Source: G963666895 sp963666895 (GTDB lineage Bacteria; Desulfobacterota; Desulfovibrionia; Desulfovibrionales; Desulfovibrionaceae). From it: a stretch of DNA of 64,000 nucleotides. A program made the translations under genes and the position numbers. This document shows positions 51,042 to 59,317 of this stretch, one piece after another. The stretch covers positions 80,167-144,166 of the forward strand of contig CAXXNS010000013.1 of NCBI GenBank assembly GCA_963666895.2, given 5' to 3'. How positions within the stretch are numbered: position 1 is the first letter of the stretch; every line of letters begins with the position of its first letter. Below the pieces are notes generated by a model. That model ran no database searches. It had not been told where the DNA came from and worked only from the letters and a program-made list of their open reading frames with translations.

Positions 51042-52634
51042 TTACGCCTCCTGCTTGATCCAGGTCTTGAGGAGCCGGACGGCCTGGTCCATGTTCTCCT
51101 CGAACAGTTGCAGGGCCAGGTTCTTGGCGTTCTCCAACCGCATGGACGTGTCCAGGAGTTCCTCGTCCACCTCGGATTCCTCCAGGGCCAGGCGCTGTTC
51201 CGCCGCGGGCAGCCCGGTGACCTCGTCCATGGCCTGCTCGGACACCCGGGGCCGGATCAGGGACATGACCACGGGCCGGACCACCAGGATGAGGAACAGG
51301 AAGATGAGGAGGCCGTTGAGGAAGGGCTTGCCGAGCCGCTGCGCGTAGTCCAGCATGGTCCTGAGCAGGCCCGGCTCGCCGATCTCCTCGGGCGGGCCGA
51401 AGGAGATGTTGGACACCTCCACGGCGTCCTGGCGTTCCTCGTCGTACCCGATGGCCCGCTGCACCAGGGTCTGGTAGTCGGCCAGCTCCTCCTCGGTGCG
51501 GGGCGTGTAGACCGGCTCCCCGCCCTCGGTGGGCGTCCAGGTCCCGTCCACGATAACCGCAACGGTCAACCGTTTCAACTCTCCCACCGGGGTGACGATG
51601 CTCTGTTCCTCGCGGTTGATCTCGAAGTTGGTGACCCGGGATTCACGCGTGGAGTCCTGGGTGGACTGGGTGCCGGAGAACCCGTCGCCCCGGAAGTTGG
51701 CCTCGGGCACGCCGCCGTCCAGGTTGGCGCGGCCCTGGGTGGTCTCCTCGGTGCGGGTCTCGCTGCGGACCACGGTGGTGTTGGGGTCGTAAAGTTCCTT
51801 GGTGATGGTCTTCTGGGAGAAGTCCAGCTCGGCGTTGACCCGGGCGATGACCTTGCCGGGCCCCACGGCCGGGGAAAGAAGTTCCTGGATGCGCTTTTCC
51901 AGCTCGCGCTCCACCTGGTGCTTGTACTCCAGCTGAGTGGTGGACAGGCCGGCCAGATCGTCCTCGTCCGCCTCGTACAGGGGCTGGCCGTTCATGTCGG
52001 TCAGGCTGATGCGGTTCTTTTCCAGCCCCTCCACGGACATGGCCACCAGGTTGACGATGCCGGTGACCTCTTTCTTGGACAGCTCTTCGCCGTCCTTGAG
52101 CTTGAGCACCACCGATGCCGTGGGCGCGGCCTGCTCCTCGATGAACAGGCTCTTGTGCGGGATGACCAGATGCACGCGGGCCCGCTCCACCTGGGGGAAC
52201 TCCGAGATGGTCCGGGCCAGCTCGCCCTGCAGGGCCCGCTGGTAGTTGATGTGTTGGATGAAGTCGGTCTGGCCGATCTTCACGTTGTCGAAGATCTCGA
52301 AGCCGATGCCCTGGCCGTGCAGGGAGCCTTCGCCCGCGATCTCCAGGCGCAGGTCGTAGACCTGGTCGGCCGGGACCAGGATGGTCTGGCCGTCGTCCTT
52401 GATCTGGTACTTGGTCTTCTTGGATTGCAACAGCTCCACCACACGGGCCGCGTCCTCGGGATACAGGCGGGTGTAGAGCACGCGGTAGTCGGGCTGGTTG
52501 AGCCAGATGACGAGCATGATGAAGATGGCCATCACCAGCACGGTCATGCCGCCGATGAGGGCGCGCTGCGCCATGGTGCGTCCGGACCAGAAGGTCAGGA
52601 ACTTGTTCCAGGTCTGTTTGACGAACGGGGGCAT
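51042..52634 (-). CDS. fliF: Flagellar MS-ring protein FliF
   Basis: 530 residues. N-terminal helix (GGMTVLVMAIFIMLVIWL), the secretin-like modules (YRVLYTRLYPEDAARVVELL; RALQGELARTISEFPQVERARVHLVIP), a C-terminal helix (FLNGLLIFLFLILVVRPVVM) and the FliG-binding tail. It forms the base-ring in the inner membrane. Followed directly by fliG. Confidence 0.96.
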   Translation of the reverse strand: MPPFVKQTWNKFLTFWSGRTMAQRALIGGMTVLVMAIFIMLVIWLNQPDYRVLYTRLYPEDAARVVELLQSKKTKYQIKDDGQTILVPADQVYDLRLEIAGEGSLHGQGIGFEIFDNVKIGQTDFIQHINYQRALQGELARTISEFPQVERARVHLVIPHKSLFIEEQAAPTASVVLKLKDGEELSKKEVTGIVNLVAMSVEGLEKNRISLTDMNGQPLYEADEDDLAGLSTTQLEYKHQVERELEKRIQELLSPAVGPGKVIARVNAELDFSQKTITKELYDPNTTVVRSETRTEETTQGRANLDGGVPEANFRGDGFSGTQSTQDSTRESRVTNFEINREEQSIVTPVGELKRLTVAVIVDGTWTPTEGGEPVYTPRTEEELADYQTLVQRAIGYDEERQDAVEVSNISFGPPEEIGEPGLLRTMLDYAQRLGKPFLNGLLIFLFLILVVRPVVMSLIRPRVSEQAMDEVTGLPAAEQRLALEESEVDEELLDTSMRLENAKNLALQLFEENMDQAVRLLKTWIKQEA

Positions 52635-52669
52635 GGTCAGTCTCCTCGCGGATGAAGAACGGCGTCAGC

Positions 52670-52996
52670 CTAGAAGGACATCCTCATGAGTTCCTGGTAG
52701 GCGGTCATGATCTTGGTGCGCACGGCGCTGGTCATGGACATGGCCAGTCCGGCCTTCTGCATGGTGATCATCAGCTCATGCACGTTGTCGGACTTGCCTG
52801 AGGCGAATTCCTCGATCATCTGGTGCTTCTGGGTCTCCAGTTCGTTGACCTTGCCCAGGGACTCCATGAGGGTGTCGCCGAAGCCTTGGGCGTCGTCCTC
52901 TCCCTGACGGACCTTGGACCGGATCTGGGTTTCCAGGGACTTCTTGTTGTCGACCGCGTTCTGGTAGGCCTGCAGGGCCACGCTCTTGACGTTCAT
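52670..52996 (-). CDS. fliE: Flagellar hook-basal body protein FliE
   Basis: 108 residues. The C-terminal DNVHELMITMQKAGLAMSMT and VRTKIMTAYQELMRMSF are the FliE signature joining MS-ring and rod. Start 52996 has GGAGC upstream. Between flgC and fliF as usual. Confidence 0.95.
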   Translation of the reverse strand: MNVKSVALQAYQNAVDNKKSLETQIRSKVRQGEDDAQGFGDTLMESLGKVNELETQKHQMIEEFASGKSDNVHELMITMQKAGLAMSMTSAVRTKIMTAYQELMRMSF

Positions 52997-53009
52997 GCTT
53001 CACGCTCCT

Positions 53010-53447
53010 CTAGGTGCCGATGGTCAGGGCCTTGGCGAACATCTGCTTCACGGATTGGATGGTCTGCACGTTGGCCTCGTAGGACCGCGTCACCGAGAGC
53101 ATGTTGGTCATCTCCTCCACCACGTTGATGTCCGGGTAGATGACGTAGCCCTCGGGGTTGGCGTCCGGATGGCCGGGGTCGTAGACGTGCTTGAAGGGCC
53201 GGGAGTCGTTGACGATGCCGCGCACGGCCACGCCCTTGACGTCCTGGTTGAGCTGTTCCTTCATGGCCTCGTCGAACGGCGAGTAGATCTGGGCCGACTC
53301 CAGGGACACGGACTTGCGCTGGTAGGGCCCGCCCTCGGGGGTGCGGGTGGTGCGCGCGTTGGCCATGTTCATGGAGATGACGTTGAGGTAGGCGCGCTGG
53401 GCCTTGAGCCCGGTGGCGCCCACGTCCAGGGCTGTCATGAAGTCCAT
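53010..53447 (-). CDS. flgC: Flagellar basal-body rod protein FlgC
   Basis: 145 residues from ATG 53447: MDFMTALDVGATGLKAQR with LNVISMNMANARTTRTPEGG at the N-terminus (rod signature) and VVEEMTNMLSVTRSYEANVQ at the C-terminus. Two bases after the flgB stop. The SMNMANA motif varies from the usual S-x-N-x-A-N-x-x-T-x-x. Confidence 0.96.
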   Translation of the reverse strand: MDFMTALDVGATGLKAQRAYLNVISMNMANARTTRTPEGGPYQRKSVSLESAQIYSPFDEAMKEQLNQDVKGVAVRGIVNDSRPFKHVYDPGHPDANPEGYVIYPDINVVEEMTNMLSVTRSYEANVQTIQSVKQMFAKALTIGT

Positions 53448-53449
53448 AA

Positions 53450-53860
53450 TTACTTGCCTCCCTCGGTGATGGCTTTCTGGATGCCTTCGAAATTCTTTTT
53501 GATGACGCTGGTCAGGGCGTTGTAGAGCATGGTGTTCTTGGCCATGGCGGTCATTTCCTTGTCCAGGTCCACCTTGTCTCCGCCGAGCACCTCGCGGGGC
53601 TTGAACTCCTTGATGCCCTTGCCCTTGAACCCGTCGACTTCGAAGGCCGCGGGCAGGTGCGAGGGGTCGGTGCGGGTGACCTTGCCCCTCATGTCCAGGG
53701 CCAGGGCGGTCTGCAGGTCCTTCTCGAATTCCAGGTGCACGGGCCGGTAGTTGGGCGTGTCCGCGTTGGTGATGTTGGCCGTGACGAGGTTTTGACGCTC
53801 GAGGCGCATGTCCAGGACCTTGGCGGTCAGGTTGATGTGCGGTTCGAAAATGCTTTTCAT
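53450..53860 (-). CDS. flgB: Flagellar basal-body rod protein FlgB
   Basis: 136 residues from ATG 53860 (MKSIFEPHINLTAKVLDMRL). NLVTANITNADTPNYRP is the rod-protein signature; C-terminal NTMLYNALTSVIKKNF is typical. GAGAGGATTCC lies upstream. First gene of the flgB-flgC-fliE-fliF-fliG-fliH-fliI operon, with a sigma-54-type promoter about 75 bases upstream. Confidence 0.96.
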   Translation of the reverse strand: MKSIFEPHINLTAKVLDMRLERQNLVTANITNADTPNYRPVHLEFEKDLQTALALDMRGKVTRTDPSHLPAAFEVDGFKGKGIKEFKPREVLGGDKVDLDKEMTAMAKNTMLYNALTSVIKKNFEGIQKAITEGGK

Positions 53861-53935
53861 CTGGAATCCTCTCGGGTTGCGTGATCTCACCCCAGGGCCG
53901 CGGCAATTTCTGCCGCCGGGCCTGTCGGGCAGGAA

Positions 53936-53950
53936 GCAACTTGCGTTCCA
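53936..53950 (-). promoter_or_regulatory. Sigma-54-type promoter of the flgB operon
   Basis: Minus strand TGGAACGCAAGTTGC: GG and GC spaced by 10 bases exactly as in the -24/-12 consensus TGGCACN5TTGC (one mismatch, A for C). It lies 76 bases before the flgB start. Confidence 0.7.
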
Positions 53951-54227
53951 TTCGTTTTTTACGTTTGATATCTATGGATTTTTTACCATGACAGCCGCGT
54001 CGGACAGGGGCTGGTGACGCTTTCTTGTCCGGCCATGAGGCCTCCCCATGCACCCGGCAGGGCTTGCCGCCCGCTCGAAATGGCCCGTCCGAGGAGGTGC
54101 GGCGGCCATGTGGGCCATTTGGACGGGGTTTTCGGATGAAAGCGTGCTATTTCAACGCGCTGCATCCATTAAAAATTATTAAGCAGGGCTTGCCGGGCCC
54201 AGTCCTGCCCGGATGCGGACTATCGTT

Positions 54228-54243
54228 TGGCACATGGGTTGCA
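54228..54243 (+). promoter_or_regulatory. Sigma-54-type promoter of the TPR gene
   Basis: TGGCACATGGGTTGCA is a full match to TGGCACN5TTGCA, 84 bases before the ATG at 54327. Confidence 0.85.
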
Positions 54244-54326
54244 TTGCCACAACGCAGGCCAATTTCGGCCCCGTGTTTTCAGCCCGGAAGACAAGCCCGG
54301 GCAAAGGAGTACGGAGGGGATCTGTC

Positions 54327-54884
54327 ATGAGCCAACTGGACTACGAGATTAACAAGGAACTGGGTGAGTGCTACCTGTTCATGGGCGAGTTGGACAAGGC
54401 CGAGGAGTATTACTCCAAGGCGGCCAAGTCCAACGGCGTCCATCCCGACCCCTTCTTGGGGCTGGCCACCATCGCCGTTCAGCGCGGCGACCTGGATTCG
54501 GCCATGTCCCTGTACGGCAAGGCCCACGATATCGAGCCTTCCGACAAGAGTCTTTCCGGGATCGGTCTCATTCTCATGGAGATTGGGGAACAGGCCGAGG
54601 CGTACGACCACTTCATCAAGGCGCTGGAACGCAACCCTGAGAACATGGTTGCGCTGTTCAGCCTCATCCGCCTCGGCCATGAGCTGGAGCGGGTGGACCA
54701 GGTCGTGCCTCATCTGAAGAATTGCCTGGAGGCCGATCCGGCCAAGGCTGAGGTGCGCTACGCCCTGGCCGGCTGCCTGGTCTGCCTGGACCGCAAGCAG
54801 GAAGCGTCCGAGGAGCTCGAGACCATTCTCGAGGCCAACCCGGACAATACCGCGGCCCGCGAACTTCTGGCCCAGATCCGGTAA
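54327..54884 (+). CDS. TPR protein with sigma-54-type promoter, divergent from flagellar operon
   Basis: 185 residues with about four TPR units: ELGECYLFMGELDKAEEYYS, FLGLATIAVQRGDLDSAMSL, SGIGLILMEIGEQAEAYDHF and RYALAGCLVCLDRKQEASEE. No signal peptide; cytoplasmic. ATG 54327 has GGAGGGG eight bases upstream. The near-perfect sigma-54 site and divergence from the flgB operon suggest it belongs to the flagellar or motility regulon, perhaps as a chaperone or assembly factor. That is inference; no flagellar domain is seen. Confidence 0.85.
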   Translation: MSQLDYEINKELGECYLFMGELDKAEEYYSKAAKSNGVHPDPFLGLATIAVQRGDLDSAMSLYGKAHDIEPSDKSLSGIGLILMEIGEQAEAYDHFIKALERNPENMVALFSLIRLGHELERVDQVVPHLKNCLEADPAKAEVRYALAGCLVCLDRKQEASEELETILEANPDNTAARELLAQIR

Positions 54885-54906
54885 AGCGTTTGGTCTCCCC
54901 TCCCTA

Positions 54907-55044
54907 TTGGCTTCCTGCCCCGGCCGATGGCGGACGGGGTGGGAGGCCAAGTAGAGAGCAGGCGACCGGGCGGCGACCCGAAACCTTCCTTGCCAGCCCA
55001 GGGCATTTCTGGCACAACCCGCGGAGCATAACGCTCCGAGGGGG
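54907..55044 (+). other. Structured leader of the IMP cyclohydrolase gene
   Basis: Four potential hairpins: a long one (TTGGCTTCC..CCCCG with CGGGG..GGAGGCCAA, 54907-54950), CGGG/CCCG (54967-54980), TGCCAG/CTGGCA (54991-55014) and CGGAGC-ATAAC-GCTCCG (55022-55038) that abuts the Shine-Dalgarno AGGGGG. May be a regulatory leader or the 3' end of the TPR transcript. No known riboswitch consensus recognised. Confidence 0.35.
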
Positions 55045-55052
55045 TTTTTCGC

Positions 55053-55652
55053 ATGCAGAAATTGCCCATCACCCGGGCCATTCTTTCCGTCACCGATAAA
55101 TCCGGCCTGGTGGAGTTCGCCTCCTACCTTCTGTCGCGCCAGGTGGACCTGGTCAGCACCGGCGGTACCCGTTCCCGCCTGGTGGAGGCCGGGCTGGACG
55201 TGGCCGGCGTCAGCCGGTTGACCGGCTTTCCCGAGATCCTGGGCGGCCGGGTCAAGACCCTGCACCCCAAGGTGCACGGCGGCATCCTGGCCGACAAGGA
55301 CGATCCCGAGCACCTGAAGACCATCGAGGAGCACGGCATCGCCCCGTTCGACCTCATCTGCGTCAACCTTTACGACTTCGCCAACGCCGCGGCCCGCGAG
55401 CTGAAGCTCAAGGACGCGGTGGAGGAGATCGACATCGGCGGCCCGACCCTGCTGCGGGCCGGGGCCAAGAACTACCACAGCGTGCTGGTGGTTCCGGACC
55501 CCTCGCATTATCAGGCCGTGCGGGCCGAGATGGAGGCCAACAAGGGCATGGTCTCCCTGGACTTCCGCCGCCGCATGGCCGCCGAGACTTTTGACCGGGT
55601 CTCCAAGTACGACCGTCTTATCGCGGATTATTTGGCCTCTCACCAGGACTAG
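55053..55652 (+). CDS. IMP cyclohydrolase (stand-alone PurH N-terminal domain)
   Basis: 199 residues, matching only the cyclohydrolase (MGS-like) half of bifunctional PurH. AILSVTDKSGLVEFASYL, STGGTRSRL, VSRLTGFPEILGGRVKTLHP (family hallmark with catalytic Lys and the TLHPxxHGG loop) and ICVNLYDFANAAARE, EEIDIGGPTLLRAGAKNY are all present. It makes IMP from FAICAR, the last step of de novo purine synthesis. The transformylase half is a separate gene at 61581-62858. AGGGGG lies eight bases before the ATG. Confidence 0.94.
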   Translation: MQKLPITRAILSVTDKSGLVEFASYLLSRQVDLVSTGGTRSRLVEAGLDVAGVSRLTGFPEILGGRVKTLHPKVHGGILADKDDPEHLKTIEEHGIAPFDLICVNLYDFANAAARELKLKDAVEEIDIGGPTLLRAGAKNYHSVLVVPDPSHYQAVRAEMEANKGMVSLDFRRRMAAETFDRVSKYDRLIADYLASHQD

Positions 55653-55782
55653 CAGGCCGCCCCTCGTCCTCGCGTTTTTTGTACGGCCTTGGCTTTAAAA
55701 TCGGCCTGAATGGGCGCCCGTCTTCGGTATTTCCGGGAGGCGGGCGCTCTTGTATGCGGGCCGGTTGTGCCGTATCCTTGGA

Positions 55783-57495
55783 ATGACGCAGCACCGGAGG
55801 AAAACCATCGCCCAGAAACCGCGCGGCAACACCCAGGGCCTCAAGCCCAACCAGCTCAAGAAGCTCGGCAAGCTCTACCAGCGCCGCTACGCCGAGCCCC
55901 GGGGCTTCTCCGCGGACCAGGCCCGGGAACTGGCCGAGCTGACCCGCGACACGGGCCGCCAGATCGGCCTGTTGATCGACCGCCAGGGCAAGCCCGACAT
56001 GGTCCTGGTGGGCGACACCCAGTCCATCTACATCCCGGAGCTGCCCCGCTCCCGCCTGGGCACGGGCCGCTTGCGCGGCATCCGGCTGCTGCACACCCAT
56101 CTGCACTCCCCGGCGGGCGGCGAACTGCTGACCCAGGACGACCTCATGGACATGGCCTTTTTGCGCCTGGACTCGGTGATCTGCCTGACCGTGACCCACG
56201 ACGGCAGGCCCGGCCGGGTGCAGCTGGCCCATTTGCTGCCCGGCGGCCCGGTTGCGGACCCGGACGCCAAGGGTGGCGGAGGTTGGGAGGTCCTGCCGGA
56301 CGTGGCCTGGGACCGCTTCGACACGGACCTGCCCGCCCAGGTCCAGGCCCTGGAGGACGAGTTTTCCCGGGTGCGCGAGGAGGCCGGGTGGAGCGACGGG
56401 GACGAGCGAGTCCTGCTGGTCAGCGTGTCCACGGCCCCCAAGGGTGCGCAGGAGGCCGCCCTGGACGAGTTGGCCAGCCTGGCCGAGACCGCCGGGCTGG
56501 TTCCGGCCGGGACCATGATCCAGCGGGTGCGTCAGGCCAATCCGCGCCACATCCTGGGCAAGGGCAAGCTCATGGAGCTGGAGGTCCGCGCCCTGGGCTG
56601 CGGGGCCCGGCTCATCGTGTTCGACCAGGACCTGTCCCCGGCCCAGGCCCGCAACCTGGCCGGGATCACCGAGCGCCGCGTCATCGACCGTACCCAGCTT
56701 ATTCTGGATATTTTCGCGCAGCGGGCCAAGAGCAAGGCGGGCAAGCTCCAGGTGGAACTGGCCCAGCTCAAGTATCTGCTGCCCCGGCTCACGGGCGCGG
56801 GCAAGGCCATGAGCAGGCTGGTGGGCGGCATCGGCACCCGGGGCCCGGGCGAGACCAAACTCGAGCAGGACCGCCGCCGGGCGCGCGAGCGCATGGCCCG
56901 GCTGAGCAAGGAGCTGGCCGGCGTGCGCGGCCACCGGGGCCGTTCCCGCGAGCGCCGGGCCAAGGCCGGGGTGCCGGTGGTGGCCCTGGTGGGCTACACC
57001 AACGCGGGCAAGTCCACCCTGTTGAACACCCTGACCCATTCCGGGGTTCCGGCCGAGGACAAGCTTTTCGCCACCCTGGACCCCACCAGCCGCCGCATTC
57101 GCTTCCCAGAGGAGCGCGAGGTCATCCTGACCGACACCGTGGGCTTCATCCGCCGTTTGCCCGAGGACCTGAAGGAGGCCTTCCGGGCCACCCTGGAGGA
57201 ACTGGAGGCCGCGGACCTGCTGGTCCTGGTGGCCGACGCCTCCCATGTGGAGGTTGAGGAACAGGTGGCCGCTGTGGAAGCCATCCTGGCCGACATGGGG
57301 CTGTCCGAGACGCCCCGGATCATGGCCCTGAACAAGTGGGACCGGCTGGACCAGGAGGACCGGGAGCGCATGGGTTACGTGTTCCCGGGCGGGGTGCCCG
57401 TGTCCGCCCTGGACCGGCCCACCCTGGCGCCCCTGGTGGCGGCGGTGCTGGCCCGCTTGCCGGTGTCCGTCCGAACCCCGCAGGAGGTCGTATGA
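55783..57495 (+). CDS. hflX: Ribosome-associated GTPase HflX
   Basis: 570 residues (E. coli HflX 426); the extra length is a region before the HflX core. Nucleotide motifs: G1 GYTNAGKST, G3 DTVGF, G4 NKWD; the core has LGKGKLMEL, VFDQDLSPAQARNLA, TQLILDIFAQRAKSKAGKLQ and GPGETKLEQDRR. HflX splits stalled 70S ribosomes. Start is uncertain: ATG 55783 has a poor Shine-Dalgarno, while GGAGG at 55796-55800 sits six bases before an in-frame ATC (55807). It overlaps the next gene by four bases. Confidence 0.93.
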   Translation: MTQHRRKTIAQKPRGNTQGLKPNQLKKLGKLYQRRYAEPRGFSADQARELAELTRDTGRQIGLLIDRQGKPDMVLVGDTQSIYIPELPRSRLGTGRLRGIRLLHTHLHSPAGGELLTQDDLMDMAFLRLDSVICLTVTHDGRPGRVQLAHLLPGGPVADPDAKGGGGWEVLPDVAWDRFDTDLPAQVQALEDEFSRVREEAGWSDGDERVLLVSVSTAPKGAQEAALDELASLAETAGLVPAGTMIQRVRQANPRHILGKGKLMELEVRALGCGARLIVFDQDLSPAQARNLAGITERRVIDRTQLILDIFAQRAKSKAGKLQVELAQLKYLLPRLTGAGKAMSRLVGGIGTRGPGETKLEQDRRRARERMARLSKELAGVRGHRGRSRERRAKAGVPVVALVGYTNAGKSTLLNTLTHSGVPAEDKLFATLDPTSRRIRFPEEREVILTDTVGFIRRLPEDLKEAFRATLEELEAADLLVLVADASHVEVEEQVAAVEAILADMGLSETPRIMALNKWDRLDQEDRERMGYVFPGGVPVSALDRPTLAPLVAAVLARLPVSVRTPQEVV

Positions 57496-57683
57496 GCGAC
57501 AAGATCACCTTCACCTTCAGCATGAGCGACGTGCGCATGGAGGTGTCCTGTTCCGAGGAGTTCGTGTCCAGGCAGATGGAGCGCTTCGAGCACGTGTTCC
57601 TGGCCTGGGCCGAGGCCCTGGGCGGGAAGGTGCGGCGCAGGGAGCCCGGTCCGGACGACCAGGTCCCGGCCGCGAAAGACTAG
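57492..57683 (+). CDS. Small conserved hypothetical protein, 63 residues
   Basis: ATG 57492 overlaps the hflX stop (ATGA) and has CAGGAGG upstream, good evidence for translation. The sequence (SDKITFTFSMSDVRMEVSCS, EEFVSRQMERFEHVFLAWAE) shows a short beta strand pair and an amphipathic helix. No signal or family recognised. Its stop overlaps that of the convergent CDF gene. Confidence 0.7.
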   Translation: MSDKITFTFSMSDVRMEVSCSEEFVSRQMERFEHVFLAWAEALGGKVRRREPGPDDQVPAAKD

Positions 57684-58687
57684 TCCTTTTTGTCCTTGTC
57701 CTGCTTGGGACATTCCTTGTCCCCGCCGGCCACCCGGGCCGAGCAGGTGCCGCCCAGCATCCAGCCGTCGTGGCTCTTGGGGTCTTCCACCGGCTCCACG
57801 TGGATGGTGATCTGCGGGTTGGGGAAGATGCGCTTGAGCTCGGTCTCCACGGCCTGGCACAGGTCGTGGGACTCCTGGACCGTGGTCGTGCCGGGCAGGA
57901 GCAGGTGGAAGTCGATGAACCGCCTGGGCCCGGCCTTGCGCGTGCGCAGGGCGTGGAAGTGCGCCCCGCCCGAGGCCGTGTGGATGGCCATGCCGATGGC
58001 GTCGATCTCGCTGTCGGGCAGGGACTGGTCCATGAGCCCGCCCAGGGAGCGGCGCACCAGGGAGATGCCGGTGCGTACGATGTTGGCGGCCATGACCAGG
58101 GCCAGGATGGGGTCGATGATCCGCCAGGAGGGCGGGGCGACCAGGAGCACGGCCAGCCCGGCCACCAGCCCGGCCGAGGTCCAGACGTCGGTCAGCAGGT
58201 GCCTGGCGTCCGCCTCCAGGGTGATGGAGTCGAAGCGCTTGGCCGCCTTGAGCATGACCCGGGCCGTGAGCAGGTTGACCAGGCCCGCGGCCACGGCCAC
58301 CACCAGGCCCGGGCCCAGCCGGGCCAGTTCGGCCGGGTGCATGAAGCGGGTGATGGCCGCCCAGGAGATGCCCGTGGCCGCCAGCAGGATGAGCAGCCCC
58401 TCGGCCCCGGCGGACAGGTACTCCGCCTTGCCGTGCCCGTAGGCGTGGTCGCTGTCGGCCGGACGGTAGGCCAGGGTCACGGCGGCCAGGGCCATGACCG
58501 CGGCCGAGATGTTGACCACGGATTCCAGGGCGTCGGACAGCAGGCCCACCGACCCGGTGGCCCACCAGGCCCCGAACTTGAGGATCAGGGTGGCTACGGA
58601 GGCGGCCACGGAATACAGGGCGTAGCGCCGGGGCGACGTGGACGGGGACGCGGCCGTGGCCGGGGGAGTTCCCTGGGACGTGCTCAC
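57680..58687 (-). CDS. Cation diffusion facilitator family transporter
   Basis: 335 residues with six membrane helices and a C-terminal cytoplasmic domain. Metal sites: GLLSDALESVVN in TM2, HAYGHGKAEYLSAG in the loop and ADARHLLTDVWTS (HxxxD) in TM5. CDF proteins export Zn, Cd, Fe or Co by antiport with protons. The start is GTG 58687, four bases inside the plsY end, with GGAGGAAG upstream. A C-terminal lysine/Asp-rich tail with Cys pair (GGTCSARVAGGDKECP) could bind metal. Confidence 0.92.
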   Translation of the reverse strand: MSTSQGTPPATAASPSTSPRRYALYSVAASVATLILKFGAWWATGSVGLLSDALESVVNISAAVMALAAVTLAYRPADSDHAYGHGKAEYLSAGAEGLLILLAATGISWAAITRFMHPAELARLGPGLVVAVAAGLVNLLTARVMLKAAKRFDSITLEADARHLLTDVWTSAGLVAGLAVLLVAPPSWRIIDPILALVMAANIVRTGISLVRRSLGGLMDQSLPDSEIDAIGMAIHTASGGAHFHALRTRKAGPRRFIDFHLLLPGTTTVQESHDLCQAVETELKRIFPNPQITIHVEPVEDPKSHDGWMLGGTCSARVAGGDKECPKQDKDKKD

Positions 58688-59277
58688 GTCTTCTTCCTCC
58701 CGAGCTTGCTTTCCTGCCCCCGGGTCAGGCGGACCAGGTTTTCGCGGTGCCGCCAGAACAGGAGCAGGGTGATGAGAAAGGCCAGGGGGGCGTAGGCGGT
58801 CTGGCCGGTCAGGGCGCAGGCCAGAGGCAGGCTCAGGCCCAGGGTCAGGGAGCCCAGGGACACGTAGCGGGTCAGGGCGATGACCGCCACGCAGGCGGCC
58901 ACGGCGATGAGCGCGGCCCAGAAGGCCAGCCCGGCGAAGGCCCCGATGGTGGTGGCCACGGCCTTGCCGCCCTGGAAGCCCAGGAACACGGACCAGATGT
59001 GCCCGGCCAGGGCCAGCCCGGCCACGACGGACAGGAACACGGGATCGTGGTCCACGGCCTTGGCCGCCAGCACCGGGACCAGTCCCTTGAGGATGTCCAG
59101 GGCCAGGGCCAGCAGGCCCCACTTCATGCCCACCAGCCGGGCCACGTTGGTGGCGCCGGTGTTGCGGCTGCCCGCGGTGCGGATGTCCACCTTGCCCACC
59201 AGCCGGCCGATGATCAGGCCGAAGGGCACCGAGCCCAGGAGATAGGCCAGGACGGCCAGGATGATGTGCTCGAGCAT
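58684..59277 (-). CDS. plsY: Glycerol-3-phosphate acyltransferase PlsY
   Basis: 197 residues, five membrane helices. YLLGSVPFGLIIGRL, GSRNTGATNVARLVG (Arg replaces the second Gly of GSGNxGATN), GHIWSVFLGFQGGKAVATTI with GGK are PlsY motifs. It acylates glycerol-3-phosphate from acyl-phosphate in phospholipid synthesis. Overlaps the CDF gene by four bases and follows the RNB gene after 40 bases. Confidence 0.94.
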   Translation of the reverse strand: MLEHIILAVLAYLLGSVPFGLIIGRLVGKVDIRTAGSRNTGATNVARLVGMKWGLLALALDILKGLVPVLAAKAVDHDPVFLSVVAGLALAGHIWSVFLGFQGGKAVATTIGAFAGLAFWAALIAVAACVAVIALTRYVSLGSLTLGLSLPLACALTGQTAYAPLAFLITLLLFWRHRENLVRLTRGQESKLGRKKT

Positions 59278-59317
59278 GCCCCGTCTTACCGTTCCGGGAC
59301 GGGCTTGGCAACGGGGG

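Larger units (their letters stand above)
53861..54326. other. Divergent intergenic region between flgB and the TPR gene
   Basis: 466 bases without a convincing gene. It holds two sigma-54-type promoters facing away from each other (53936-53950 minus; 54228-54243 plus) about 280 bases apart, an AT-rich core (near 53950-53995 and 54165-54185), and a CGGCA-ATTTC-TGCCG hairpin in the flgB leader. Room for enhancer sites of a sigma-54 activator lies between, but I could not identify them. Confidence 0.7.

Noticed and set aside
54885..55052. ZTP (pfl) or purine riboswitch before the IMP cyclohydrolase gene
   Set aside because: The conserved pfl segments and purine-aptamer core are not found; only generic hairpins are seen.
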